Positions 50,367-59,110 of a stretch of 64,000 bases of DNA are shown here, piece after piece. The translations under genes were made by a program, and so were the position numbers. Under the pieces are notes generated by a model that did no database searches, was not told where the DNA came from, and saw only the letters and a list, made by a program, of their open reading frames with translations. The stretch is from Kaistia geumhonensis (lineage in GTDB: Bacteria > Pseudomonadota > Alphaproteobacteria > Rhizobiales > Kaistiaceae). Within the stretch, counting starts at the first letter, position 1, and every line of letters starts with the position of its first letter. Location: contig NZ_JAUSWJ010000001.1 of the NCBI RefSeq assembly GCF_030815145.1, positions 2,418,001 through 2,482,000 of the forward strand, in the 5' to 3' direction.

Positions 50367-50849
50367 TCAGGAGATCGAGAGAATCTCGAGTTCGTCCTTG
50401 CCGAGCTGGACAACGTCGCCGACGCGTTTCCCGAGCAGGGCGAGGGCTACGGGCGAACCATGCGATATCGAGCCATGGGACGGGTCGGCCTCGTCCTCGC
50501 CGACGATCTTGAAGGTCTGCTTGCGGCCATCGTCACGCTCGAAGGTGACGGTGTGACCGAAGGCGATCACGTCATTCGAAATCGGAGGAGGCGACACCTG
50601 CGCCGTGCGAACCCGTTCGGCATAGTAGCGCATGTCGCGAACGGGAAGCGCCGACTGCCGCCGCCTCTCATTGACGTCCTCCAGCGCGTCGGCCGCCTCG
50701 AAAGCCTGTCGCGCCCGCGCCAGTTCATCCTGCAGCAGACGGAGGCCGGCCTCTGTGACGAGGTTGATGCGATCGGAGATCGGACGCGCGGGCAGGATCG
50801 TTTCCGACGCGGCCTCGGCGCTTTCCTCTTTGACAAACGCGACGCTCAC
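50367..50849 (-). CDS. GreA/GreB-type transcription elongation factor-like protein
   Basis: This is a 160-residue protein. The N-terminal half is a helical coiled-coil (LVTEAGLRLLQDELARARQAFEAADALEDVNERRRQSALPVRDMRYYAERVRTAQV). The C-terminal FKBP-like domain (VIAFGHTVTFERDDGRKQTFKIVGEDEADPSHGSISHGSPVALALLGKRVGDVV) is the GreA/GreB C-domain. It may rescue stalled RNA polymerase or act as a Gre-like competitor such as Rnk. The acidic DxxE tip that drives cleavage is not clear. The start is GTG at 50849 after AGGAGA. Confidence 0.85.
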   Translation of the reverse strand: MSVAFVKEESAEAASETILPARPISDRINLVTEAGLRLLQDELARARQAFEAADALEDVNERRRQSALPVRDMRYYAERVRTAQVSPPPISNDVIAFGHTVTFERDDGRKQTFKIVGEDEADPSHGSISHGSPVALALLGKRVGDVVQLGKDELEILSIS

Positions 50850-50881
50850 GGGATCGATCTCCTGTCCGGGGCCTTGGGGAC

Positions 50882-50893
50882 TCGATTAATCGA
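50882..50893. promoter_or_regulatory. 12-bp palindrome upstream of the GreA-like gene
   Basis: TCGATTAATCGA is a perfect palindrome 33 bp before the GTG of the GreA-like gene. It could be an operator or overlap its promoter. No matching second copy was found nearby. Confidence 0.3.
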
Positions 50894-50992
50894 TAGTCCG
50901 GGATAAGGCTGCACGAAAATCGGTGGCTTCGGCACATGCCCGGTGTCCGGCCTTGTCCGCGAGCGGAGGGCCGCTCACGGAGCGCGATCCGG

Positions 50993-51895
50993 CTAGGCAT
51001 GGGGCCGCGGGAAGTCCGGCGGCGTCACGCTGCCGAACAGCCGGTGAAGCTCGGCGACGGCCTCGATCATGGCTCTGGCTATCCGGGCCTCGTTGTCCCT
51101 CATGACCGCCAGCGTCCCGACGCAGTCACAAATATAGGCGATCGTGCCGGTCGCATCGAAGACCGGCATGGCGATCGCCATCACGCCCTCGGTGAACTCC
51201 TCCAGACTACGGGCATAGCCGCGCCGGCGCGTGGCGACCAGCTCGGCCCGCGCCGCCGAGGGCTCGACGATCGTATGCTGTGTGTATCGCTTGATCGTCT
51301 CGCGGCGGAACCAGTCGTCGATCTCGTGTTCGGTTCGCCAGGCGAGGTTGGCGCGCATATGGGCCGTTGCGTCCGGCGGCAGGCGGTAGCCCATCGGGTA
51401 GGATATCTCGACGTTCCGCGAGGCGCTGACGCTGTCCATGATGAGAAAGCTGCCATCGGGTAGCGGGCGCGACAGCACGCTGGCGATACCCGCAATGCCC
51501 GACAGCCGCACGAGGACAGGGCGCATCGCCTCCACGGAAAGCTGGGTCTTCAGCGCGCTGGAGAGATCGCGCATCACGCCCGCATGCAGTCGGTAGCGCT
51601 TGCTGATGCCGTCGAAGATCAGCCAGTCGTGGCGACACAGAGTCTTCAGGATGCCGTGGCAGTGGCTCTTGGTCGTCTCCGTGTCGCGCGCGATCTCGGC
51701 AAGGCTGAGCCCTCCCTCGACGCGGTTGAGGAGGGTCATGATCCGGATGGCCTTGTCCACGGCGGGCACGACGGGCCCCGGCTCCCGCTGCCCGCCGGCG
51801 TCCGGCAGCGCCTCCAATACCCAGTGATCGTCGATGGGCTTCAGACGCTCATAGAGCTGGTCTGATGGCCCGACGTCTCCGCTCTTGCTCTTCAT
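50993..51895 (-). CDS. IclR family transcriptional regulator
   Basis: This is a 300-residue IclR protein. The N-terminal winged HTH (VVPAVDKAIRIMTLLNRVEGGLSLAEIARDTETTKSHCHGILKTL) is followed by the IclR effector domain with SGIAGIASVLSRPLPDGSFLIMDSV and a C-terminal TRRRGYARSLEEFTEGVMAIAMPVFD. The start ATG at 51895 has GGAG eight bases upstream; two in-frame ATGs lie further upstream. It is divergent from the NitT/TauT-type importer operon, with AT-rich dyads in between, and is its probable regulator. Confidence 0.88.
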   Translation of the reverse strand: MKSKSGDVGPSDQLYERLKPIDDHWVLEALPDAGGQREPGPVVPAVDKAIRIMTLLNRVEGGLSLAEIARDTETTKSHCHGILKTLCRHDWLIFDGISKRYRLHAGVMRDLSSALKTQLSVEAMRPVLVRLSGIAGIASVLSRPLPDGSFLIMDSVSASRNVEISYPMGYRLPPDATAHMRANLAWRTEHEIDDWFRRETIKRYTQHTIVEPSAARAELVATRRRGYARSLEEFTEGVMAIAMPVFDATGTIAYICDCVGTLAVMRDNEARIARAMIEAVAELHRLFGSVTPPDFPRPHA

Positions 51896-51916
51896 CACAA
51901 CGGCTCCAATTCGCCG

Positions 51917-51933
51917 CTTCATTCTATATGAAG
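51917..51933. promoter_or_regulatory. Candidate IclR dyad near the iclR start
   Basis: CTTCAT-TCTAT-ATGAAG is a perfect 6-bp-arm dyad 22 bp upstream of the iclR start codon (minus strand). It may mediate autoregulation. Confidence 0.4.
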
Positions 51934-52096
51934 AACGATCGGAAGCGCAACGGACGGCAGGCCCTTCGTCGTACACGCTAGTCCGACCGCGAAGCATCCA
52001 ATTTTTGGGCCCATTTTCCGCCGTTTGCTCAAAATTTCACCGCCATCAACGGCTTGCATTCAAAAGAGACATCATTCATCATCCAGAACATAATTC

Positions 52097-52107
52097 TTCT
52101 AATAGAA
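52097..52107. promoter_or_regulatory. Candidate dyad before the importer operon
   Basis: TTCTAATAGAA is a perfect 5-bp-arm dyad 13 bp before the binding-protein start codon, in an AT-rich stretch unlike the rest of the window. It could bind the divergent IclR regulator. Confidence 0.35.
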
Positions 52108-52119
52108 CGCAGGGGCAAC

Positions 52120-53175
52120 ATGGACCATTTCGCTGCCAACCGCCGCTCCTTCCTCGCCGGGCTCGGGATTTCGGCTGCCGGGCTCGCCTTCGGCGGCGCG
52201 CTTCTGCCGCGTCGCGGCTTCGCCGCCGAGGGCGGCAAGCCGGAGGTCACCTCGCTCGAGATCATCAGCGTTCGCGATCCGCAGCATTCGGCGCAGCTCG
52301 CCCTCGCCAAGGAGCTGGGCTACTTCAGCGACGAAGGCCTCGACGTCACGCTGAACTACACCGTCAACGGCCCGGACCTGCCGAGCCTCGCCGCCAGCGG
52401 CAAGGTCCAGGTGCTCTCCTCGGCATTGGAGCAGGTCGCCGCGCTGCGCGAAAAGGGCCTCGACTTCAAGTGGGTCATGAAGCTCTCGGACATCTCGAAC
52501 ACGCAGGGCGTGGTGATCGGAAACAATTCCGGCATCGAGAAGCCGGCCGACTTCGCCGGAAAGCGCATCGGCATGTACAAGGGCGCCGCCGTCGAGCTCG
52601 CCATCCTCAACATGACCAAGGCCTACGGGATCGACTTCGGCAGCCTCCAGTTCATCAACATGGAGCCGCCGGAGCAGGCGCTCGCGCTGATGCGGGGCGA
52701 CATCGACGTCATGGCGTGCTGGGAGCCTTATGTCAGCAACGCGGCCAAGATGGGCGGCCGCCCCTACTTCACCGGCAGCCGTTCCTATGTCGACGGCGCC
52801 GATGATCCGAAGGCGGTTAACTGGCTGAACCTCGCCACCGGCCTGACGACGACGGGCGACTTCATCAAATCCTCGCCGAACACGCTCGCGGCGCTGATGC
52901 GGGCGGTGCTCAAGGCCAACGACCTCCTCGCGACGGATGTCAACGCGGCGGTCGACCCGATCGCCCGCAATCTCGGCATCCCGAAGGACGGGCTCGCCGA
53001 CATCCTCAGCAAGAACGAATATGACACGGTCATCGATGCGCGGCTGATGGACGGCTACCCGGTCTACCAGGACTGGGCGATCTCGCGTGGCTATCTCACC
53101 ACCGGCGCTCCGATGAGCGAACTGCTCGATCTGTCCCTCCTGAGGCAGGTCAAGCCCGACGCGGTCAAGATCTGA
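52120..53175 (+). CDS. NitT/TauT-type ABC transporter substrate-binding protein
   Basis: This is a 351-residue exported binding protein of the SsuA/ThiY/NMT1 type. The N-terminus NRRSFLAGLGISAAGLAFGGALLP is a twin-arginine signal. The mature protein has QLALAKELGYFSDEGLDVTLNYTVNGPDLPSLAASGKVQVL and later MEPPEQALALMRGDIDVMACWEPY, the family's typical pattern. Relatives bind sulfonates, nitrate, pyrimidine precursors or phthalate; the ligand here is unknown. AGGGG precedes the ATG. It is the first gene of the operon divergent from iclR. Confidence 0.9.
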   Translation: MDHFAANRRSFLAGLGISAAGLAFGGALLPRRGFAAEGGKPEVTSLEIISVRDPQHSAQLALAKELGYFSDEGLDVTLNYTVNGPDLPSLAASGKVQVLSSALEQVAALREKGLDFKWVMKLSDISNTQGVVIGNNSGIEKPADFAGKRIGMYKGAAVELAILNMTKAYGIDFGSLQFINMEPPEQALALMRGDIDVMACWEPYVSNAAKMGGRPYFTGSRSYVDGADDPKAVNWLNLATGLTTTGDFIKSSPNTLAALMRAVLKANDLLATDVNAAVDPIARNLGIPKDGLADILSKNEYDTVIDARLMDGYPVYQDWAISRGYLTTGAPMSELLDLSLLRQVKPDAVKI

Positions 53176-53213
53176 CGCGAAACGCACGCGCGCTGGCCAA
53201 CAGCCGGAATCAC

Positions 53214-53999
53214 ATGTCGAAGAGTGTCAGCTTTCAGAACGTCTCCAAGACGTTTCCGCCTCGCCGCGGCGCGCCCGCCAACACGGTTCTCGCCGGCTTC
53301 ACCCATGAGGTGGCGTCCGGCGAGTTCCTCTGCCTGCTCGGCCCGAGCGGTTGCGGGAAATCGACGGCCCTCAATCTCGTCGCGGGGTTCGCGGCCCCGA
53401 CGGAAGGTCGCGTGCTCGTCGGCGGCGAACCGGTGCGCGGCCCCGGCCCGGATCGCGGGATCGTATTCCAGCAATATGCGCTGTTCCCCTGGTACACGGT
53501 CCGCCGCAATGTCGAACTCGGCCTCGAGGCGAAAGGCGCGGACCGCGCGACCCGCGATTCCGTGACCGAGCGCATGCTGCGTGCGGTCGGCCTCTGGCAG
53601 CATCGCGACAAGTTCCCGAAGGAGCTGTCGGGCGGGATGAAGCAGCGCGCCGCCATCGCCCGCACGCTGGCCGCCGACCCCCAGGTCATCCTGATGGACG
53701 AGCCCTTCGCCGCGCTCGATGCCCAGACGCGCGAGCATCTGCAGCAGGAGTTGCTGACGATCTGGGAGGGCCTGCGGAAGACGGTGATCTTCGTCACCCA
53801 CTCCGTTCAGGAGGCCGTGCTGCTCGCCGACCGGATCGTCGTCCTGGGCCGCGATCACGGCAACATCGTCGCCGACCTCGCAAGCCCGCTCGGCCGCCCG
53901 CGCGACCGGCTGAGCGACGCCGTCGTTGCCTTCGAGCGCGACGTCTATGGTTGGCTCAAGCATGCGGAGACGCAATCCGGCGAGAGGGCTGCGTCATGA
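53214..53999 (+). CDS. NitT/TauT-type ABC transporter ATP-binding protein
   Basis: This is a 261-residue ATPase with Walker A GPSGCGKST, Q-loop VFQQYALFPWYTV, signature LSGGMKQR, Walker B VILMDEPFAALDAQT and H-loop FVTHSVQEAV. Sequence pattern and length match SsuB/TauB/NrtD-type subunits. It sits between the binding protein and the permease. Its TGA overlaps the permease ATG by 4 bp (ATGA), so it is translationally coupled. Confidence 0.92.
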   Translation: MSKSVSFQNVSKTFPPRRGAPANTVLAGFTHEVASGEFLCLLGPSGCGKSTALNLVAGFAAPTEGRVLVGGEPVRGPGPDRGIVFQQYALFPWYTVRRNVELGLEAKGADRATRDSVTERMLRAVGLWQHRDKFPKELSGGMKQRAAIARTLAADPQVILMDEPFAALDAQTREHLQQELLTIWEGLRKTVIFVTHSVQEAVLLADRIVVLGRDHGNIVADLASPLGRPRDRLSDAVVAFERDVYGWLKHAETQSGERAAS

Positions 54000-54877
54000 C
54001 CGACACAGCGAGCTCCGGGCCCTTGCGAGGAGATGTCATGCCGAGACCAGCCGAGAACGGAGCGGGCCGGTCCGATCTGGGCGGGCGGGGGCTGCTGCGC
54101 CTCCGCCGCATTGCCTCGGTCGTTCCGCGCAAGGTCGTCACCCTCGTCGTCCTCGTGCTGCTCTGGCAACTCGCGGCCAGTCTCAACGACCATTTCCGCC
54201 TCTATAACGCGATCCTGGTCCCCTCCCCGCTCCGCATCGCCGCGGCCGGGTGGGACCTCGTCGCCTCGGGCGAGTTGCTCGTGCATGTCTTTGCCTCTCT
54301 GGCACGCGTGGCGGGCGGCATGGGCGTCGCCATCCCGCTCGGCGTCGTCTGTGCCTTCCTCGTGACCAGCAGTCGCGCGGCCGACACGGTGCTCGATCCG
54401 GTGATCGAGGCGCTGCGGCCCGTGCCCAGCCTCGCCCTCCTGCCGATCTTCATCGTCTGGTTCGGCATCGGCGAGACGACCAAGGTCGTCTTCATCGCCT
54501 ACAGCGCCTTCTTCATCATCTTCGTCTCGACCGCCGAAGGCATCCGCAACATCGACCCCATCCTCTTCCAGGCGGCGGGCAGCCTCGGCATGAGCCGCTG
54601 GCAGACCTATCGGCATGTCACCTTCAGGGCCGCGCTGCCGCAGATCATGGTCGGCATCCGAATCGCGCTCGCCACCGCCTGGTTCCTGATCGTCGGCGCG
54701 GAATTCCTCGCCGCCAACGAGGGTCTCGGCTTCCTGATCAACTTCTCGCGCGTCTGGTTCCAGATCGACCGCATGCTGTTCGCGGCGGCCGTCATCGGGC
54801 TGCTCGGTCTTGCCAGCAACTATCTGCTCCTTGCCCTCGAGGCGCGGATGTTCGCCTGGCAGGAACGGCGCGGCTAG
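53996..54877 (+). CDS. NitT/TauT-type ABC transporter permease
   Basis: This is a 293-residue inner-membrane permease with about six helices, beginning with VVTLVVLVLLWQLAASLN. Family motifs include VIEALRPVPSLALLPIFIVWFGIGETTKV and the EAA-like coupling loop AAGSLGMSRWQTYRHVTFRAALPQIMVGIR. It pairs with the ATPase and binding protein upstream. The first 35 residues are polar. The next gene begins 39 bp later. Confidence 0.92.
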   Translation: MTDTASSGPLRGDVMPRPAENGAGRSDLGGRGLLRLRRIASVVPRKVVTLVVLVLLWQLAASLNDHFRLYNAILVPSPLRIAAAGWDLVASGELLVHVFASLARVAGGMGVAIPLGVVCAFLVTSSRAADTVLDPVIEALRPVPSLALLPIFIVWFGIGETTKVVFIAYSAFFIIFVSTAEGIRNIDPILFQAAGSLGMSRWQTYRHVTFRAALPQIMVGIRIALATAWFLIVGAEFLAANEGLGFLINFSRVWFQIDRMLFAAAVIGLLGLASNYLLLALEARMFAWQERRG

Positions 54878-54916
54878 ACGCCTGCCGCCTCATTCCCAAT
54901 CGAAAGGCAATCCGTC

Positions 54917-55894
54917 ATGACCGCCAATCCGCGGCTGTTCGATTTCGGCGATGTTCCCGGCCCCGGGCCGCGTCGCAACCTTGTCGGCTATGGCCGCAAG
55001 GGCTTGAAGGTGCGGTGGCCCAACGGAGCGAAGGCGGCGCTCGCCATCGTGCTCAACTACGAGTCCGGCGCCGAGGCGTCGTGGCCATCGGGCGATCGGC
55101 GCAACGACCGCATCTTCGAATTTCCCTATTCCCTCGATCCACGCTTTCGCGATCTCGCGCAGGAATCGGTGGCCGAATTCGGAAGCCGGGCCGGCGTCTG
55201 GCGCCTCGCCCGCATGCTCGACGAGCTCGGCGTGCGCTGCACCTTCTCGGGCTGCGCGGTCGCCTATGCCCGCAATCCCGAGGTAGGCGCCTATATCCGC
55301 GAGGCGGGACACGAAGGCGCGTCGCACGGCTATCGCTGGGAAGAGGTCTGGAACCTCTCGCGGCAGGAGGAAAAGGAAAGGATCGCCGCGGCCGTCGAGA
55401 TCATCCGCGAGAGTTGCGGCGAACGCCCGATCGGCTGGCAGACCCGCCACAGCGGTTCGCTCGCGACCCGCGAGCTTCTCGTCGAGGAGGGCGGCTTCCT
55501 CTACGACTGCGACTCGACCGCCGACGACCTCCCCTACTACGTCGAGGTGCTCGGCAAGCGGCACCTGATCGTGCCCTACAGCAGCACCTACAACGACCAC
55601 CGGTTCATCATCGCGCAGGGCTATTCGAAGCCGCAGGACTTCTTCGACTATTGCCGCGACGGCATCGACTATCTGCGCCGCGAGGGCGAAACGCGGCCGA
55701 AGATGATGACCATCGGCATCCATGCCCACTGGATGGGCCAGGCCGCACGCACCGCCGCCCTGCACCGGTTCATCGAGTATGTCCTCTCGCTCGGCGACGT
55801 CTGGATCGCGCGCCGACGCGACATCGCCGAATGGTTCACGGCCAATCACGACAGCTTCGTCCAGGAGACCGAGCGCGAGGCGGGCCAAGCGTGA
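54917..55894 (+). CDS. Polysaccharide deacetylase-fold hydrolase, PuuE allantoinase/cyclic imide hydrolase-like
   Basis: This is a 325-residue protein of the NodB fold in its PuuE branch. Instead of the TFDDG metal site of chitin deacetylases it has AIVLNYESGAEASW, as in metal-poor PuuE allantoinases and cyclic imide hydrolases. The EGASHGYRWEEVWNL histidine motif, IGWQTRHSG and MTIGIHAHWMGQAAR are conserved. I infer hydrolytic opening of a cyclic amide, ureide or imide. It follows the importer permease and its stop overlaps the start of the epimerase gene, so it probably acts on the imported compound. Confidence 0.85.
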   Translation: MTANPRLFDFGDVPGPGPRRNLVGYGRKGLKVRWPNGAKAALAIVLNYESGAEASWPSGDRRNDRIFEFPYSLDPRFRDLAQESVAEFGSRAGVWRLARMLDELGVRCTFSGCAVAYARNPEVGAYIREAGHEGASHGYRWEEVWNLSRQEEKERIAAAVEIIRESCGERPIGWQTRHSGSLATRELLVEEGGFLYDCDSTADDLPYYVEVLGKRHLIVPYSSTYNDHRFIIAQGYSKPQDFFDYCRDGIDYLRREGETRPKMMTIGIHAHWMGQAARTAALHRFIEYVLSLGDVWIARRRDIAEWFTANHDSFVQETEREAGQA

Positions 55895-56787
55895 GCGGCC
55901 AGGTTCTGCGGGATGGAACTCATCCCTTGAGAGTTCTCGTTACCGGCCATAGCGGATTCGTCGGCCGAAGGGCGGTCGCCGCGCTTCGCGCCGCCGGCCA
56001 CGATGTGCGCGGCCTCGAGACGGAGGCGGGCGAGCCGGTCGATCTCATCGACGCGGAGGCCGTGCGCGCGGCCTTCGCCCGAACTCGTCCCGAGCGTGTC
56101 CTCCATCTCGGTGCGGTGTCGGGTCCGATGCTTCTTGCGGATCGGCCGGACCTCGTGCTTCGCATCAATGGCGAGGGAACGGCGACGGTGCTGGAGGCCG
56201 CGCGGGCGGTCGGCGCGGCGCGCGTCGTCTTCGCCTCCTCCGTCGCGGCGCATGCCGCGCCTTCCGGCGATGATCCGGATCCCTTGACGCTCTACGGGGC
56301 CACGAAGCGCTTCGGCGAGATGCTGGCCCGTCTCGCCGAAAGGAACGGCAATCTCGAGGTTCCCATCGTCAGGATCGGCTCTGTCTTCGGCAGTGGCCGG
56401 CAGACCGACAACCCCATTCACGCCATGGTCCACATGGCGCTGCGCGACCGCGTCGTCCGGTACGCGGAGAGGGTCATGGAGCCGTTTATAGAGGCTGGCG
56501 ACTGCGCTGCGGCACTTGCCGGCATCACGGTCGCCGACGGGACGCGCCCCGCCTATGACGCGATCGCCTACCGCGCGAGCGAGAGCGAGGTCGCCGCGCT
56601 CGTCGCACGCGCGACCGGCGCGCGGCTCGAGAGAGTCGCTTCAAGCGATCCCGCGCCGATCTACAGCCGCCGGTTCGATGCGTCGGGCCTGCTCGAAGAC
56701 GCTGCGCTGCCGGGCTTTCTGCCGATGGATGTCGCGATCAACAACCTCGTCGCCGCCATCCGGCGCGACGCCAACATCCTCGTGTAG
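55891..56787 (+). CDS. NAD-dependent epimerase/dehydratase family protein
   Basis: This is a 298-residue extended SDR. GTG 55891 overlaps the previous stop (GTGA), showing coupling. The Rossmann motif VTGHSGFVGRRAVAALRAAGHDV and the catalytic YxxxK as LYGATKRFGEM (Tyr and Lys) are intact, with VVFASSVAAH before it. The IRIGSVFG region and DCAAALAG fit sugar-nucleotide or uronate dehydrogenase-like enzymes. The function is probably oxidation or epimerisation of an intermediate of this locus. Confidence 0.85.
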   Translation: MSGQVLRDGTHPLRVLVTGHSGFVGRRAVAALRAAGHDVRGLETEAGEPVDLIDAEAVRAAFARTRPERVLHLGAVSGPMLLADRPDLVLRINGEGTATVLEAARAVGAARVVFASSVAAHAAPSGDDPDPLTLYGATKRFGEMLARLAERNGNLEVPIVRIGSVFGSGRQTDNPIHAMVHMALRDRVVRYAERVMEPFIEAGDCAAALAGITVADGTRPAYDAIAYRASESEVAALVARATGARLERVASSDPAPIYSRRFDASGLLEDAALPGFLPMDVAINNLVAAIRRDANILV

Positions 56788-56797
56788 GGAGCGTTCG

Positions 56798-57547
56798 ATG
56801 GGTCAGCTCGACGGAAAGGTTGCACTGATCACCGGAGGCGGCGGCGGCATCGGCGGCGCGATTGCCAGACTGTTCGCAAGCGAGGGAGCGCGTCTCTGCC
56901 TCGCCGATCGGAAGGCCGACGCGCTGCATGCCGTGACCGCCACGCTTGGTCTTGCCGATGACAGGCTCCTCACCGCCGCATGCGACGTCGCCGACGAGGC
57001 CGAGATGGCGCGCCTCGTCGCGGGCTGCGAGGCCCGGTTCGGCGGGATCGACATCCTCGTCAACAGCAGCGGCGCCATTACGGAGCGCGCGCTGGCCGAT
57101 ATGCCGCTGCCCGAATGGAACGCGATCCTCGCCGCCAATCTGACGGCGGTGTTCGTCGCGTGCCGGTCGGTGCTGCCGATGATGGAGCGCCGGGGTGGCG
57201 GCCGCATCATCAACATCGCCAGCCAGATCGGCCAGAAGGGGGCGCCCCGCTTCAGCCACTACGCAGCCGCCAAGGCTGGGGTCATCGCGCTGACCAAATC
57301 GCTCGCGAAGGAAGTCGCCCGCAGCAACATCCTCGTGAACGCCATCGCGCCGGGGCCCGTCCTGACTGCATTCAACGCCGGCCTCGCCCCGGAAACGCTT
57401 GCCGCCACGGCGGCGCTGCTGCCGCTCGGCCGAGCGGCCGAGCCGTTCGAGATCGCTCCGACCGCGCTGCTCCTTGCGAGTTCTCCGGGCGGCGATGTCT
57501 ATGTCGGCCAGACCCTCGGTCCCAACTCGGGCGACGTCATGCTGTAG
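56798..57547 (+). CDS. SDR family oxidoreductase (FabG-like)
   Basis: This is a 249-residue classical SDR with TGGGGGIGGAIA at the N-terminus, NSSGAI in place of NNAG, ASQIGQKGAPRFSHYAAAKAG carrying the catalytic Ser, Tyr and Lys, and the C-terminal VGQTLGPNSGDVML. The unusual ending differs from FabG's usual VDGG, suggesting another substrate. It starts 10 bp after the epimerase gene and is the last gene of the tightly packed part of the operon. Confidence 0.88.
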   Translation: MGQLDGKVALITGGGGGIGGAIARLFASEGARLCLADRKADALHAVTATLGLADDRLLTAACDVADEAEMARLVAGCEARFGGIDILVNSSGAITERALADMPLPEWNAILAANLTAVFVACRSVLPMMERRGGGRIINIASQIGQKGAPRFSHYAAAKAGVIALTKSLAKEVARSNILVNAIAPGPVLTAFNAGLAPETLAATAALLPLGRAAEPFEIAPTALLLASSPGGDVYVGQTLGPNSGDVML

Positions 57548-57800
57548 CAGCGGTCGCCGAACCTTCGGTCAGGATCCAAGCCCGAGGCGACGCGGGGCGC
57601 CTGGCATGGGGTGCAAATACCCTCGGCCGGGATGTGGCAGGTCGCCCGCAGTATCGCATGAAACTGGCTCTTCCAGTCGTTTCTGTCCCTCAATTCGACC
57701 CGGTGGACTCATATACCGGACTTGCGCTCGATCCTGCAGTCCGGGCCCTCCCGTCAGGCGGTACTCTCGAAAGACGCCTGCCGGCGAGGAGGAAACAACA

Positions 57801-59081
57801 ATGCCCGCATACCACATCAAGAACGTCACCATCTTCGACGCCATCGACGATCGCCCCTATCAGGGCGAAGTGCTTGTGGATGGCAACCGGATCACGAAGG
57901 TGGCGCGGCAGGATGCCATCACTGCCGAGGACGGCGCCGAGGTGATCGACGGAGGGGGCAGGTTCCTCATGCCGGGCATGGTCGAGGGCCACTGCCATCT
58001 TTCCTTCGTCGGGCCGGCGCGCAACCAGGACCTCGGCGAGATTCCGCCGGAAGAGCATCTGCTGCGCACCATGCGCAATGCGACCTTCATTCTCGATCAC
58101 GGCTTCACCTCCTGCTATTCCGCGGCGAGCGCCAAATTGAGAATCGACGTGGTCGTCCGCCAGGAGATCGAGGACGGCTATCTGAAAGGCCCTCGCTACA
58201 AGGCGGCCGGTCCGGAGATAACCGTCACCGGCGGGCTGGGCGACGAGCGCAAGCAGCATTCAAGCTTCGAGAGCTTCGGCATGATTGCCGACGGCGTCGA
58301 CGAGATCTCCCGGGCGGTACGGATCTGCTGCCGCGAAGGCGTCGACAACGTGAAGTTCAACGTGTCGGGCGACGAATTCGTCGGCCATGCCCGCGCCGAA
58401 ATCATCTCGATGACACAGGAAGAACTGAGCCAGGGCGTGCGCATCGCGCATGATTGGGGCAAGCGCGTCGCCTGCCACAGCCGCGCGGCCGAGTCGGTGA
58501 AGCGCGCCGTCCGGGCCGGGGTGGACTGCATCTATCATTGCGACTTCGCCGATGAGGAGGCGCTCGACATGCTCGAGGCCGCCAAGGACCGCGTCATCGT
58601 CGGTCCGGCCTTCGGCCTGGTGCACAACTCGGTCTTCGAGGGCGATGTCGTCGGGCTGACGCGCGAGGTCGCCGAGCGGATGGGACTGCCGCGCAAGCTC
58701 GAGCACACGATTGCGACCTATCACGAGATGCGCCGGCGCGGCATGCGCGTCGTCGTCGGCGGCGACTACGGCTTCACGATCACGCCGATGGGCCAGAACG
58801 CGCGGGATATCGGACATTTCGTCAAGTTCTTCGGCTATTCGCCTGCGGAAGCCCTGAAATGCGCCACTGCGGTGGGGGGTGACTTGATGGGTCACAGGGG
58901 TGAACTCGGCGTCATCCGGCCCGGCGCGCTCGCTGACCTCCTGCTGGTTGATGGCGATCCGCTTGCCGACCAGTCCGTTCTCGTCGGTCCCGCGCACTTC
59001 ACCATGATCATGAAGGACGGGGAAATGCATCGCGATCCGCGCAGCCAGCCCGCGAGGCAGCACCGCTTCACCGCGGCATAG
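57801..59081 (+). CDS. Metal-dependent amidohydrolase (imidazolonepropionase/prolidase-like)
   Basis: This is a 426-residue amidohydrolase superfamily enzyme. The HxH pair is H64/H66 in MVEGHCHLSF, the carboxylated-lysine candidate is in VDNVKFNVSGD, further ligands are the histidines of RVACHSRAAE and CIYHCDF, and the Asp of VVVGGDYGF closes the site. It resembles imidazolonepropionase- and Xaa-Pro dipeptidase-like members that open cyclic amides or cleave peptide-like bonds. A strong GAGGAGG precedes its ATG, 253 bp after the SDR gene. It may have its own promoter but completes the catabolic set. Confidence 0.85.
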   Translation: MPAYHIKNVTIFDAIDDRPYQGEVLVDGNRITKVARQDAITAEDGAEVIDGGGRFLMPGMVEGHCHLSFVGPARNQDLGEIPPEEHLLRTMRNATFILDHGFTSCYSAASAKLRIDVVVRQEIEDGYLKGPRYKAAGPEITVTGGLGDERKQHSSFESFGMIADGVDEISRAVRICCREGVDNVKFNVSGDEFVGHARAEIISMTQEELSQGVRIAHDWGKRVACHSRAAESVKRAVRAGVDCIYHCDFADEEALDMLEAAKDRVIVGPAFGLVHNSVFEGDVVGLTREVAERMGLPRKLEHTIATYHEMRRRGMRVVVGGDYGFTITPMGQNARDIGHFVKFFGYSPAEALKCATAVGGDLMGHRGELGVIRPGALADLLLVDGDPLADQSVLVGPAHFTMIMKDGEMHRDPRSQPARQHRFTAA

Positions 59082-59110
59082 CGGAAGATCGGGCGGCCGA
59101 GCCCGCCATG

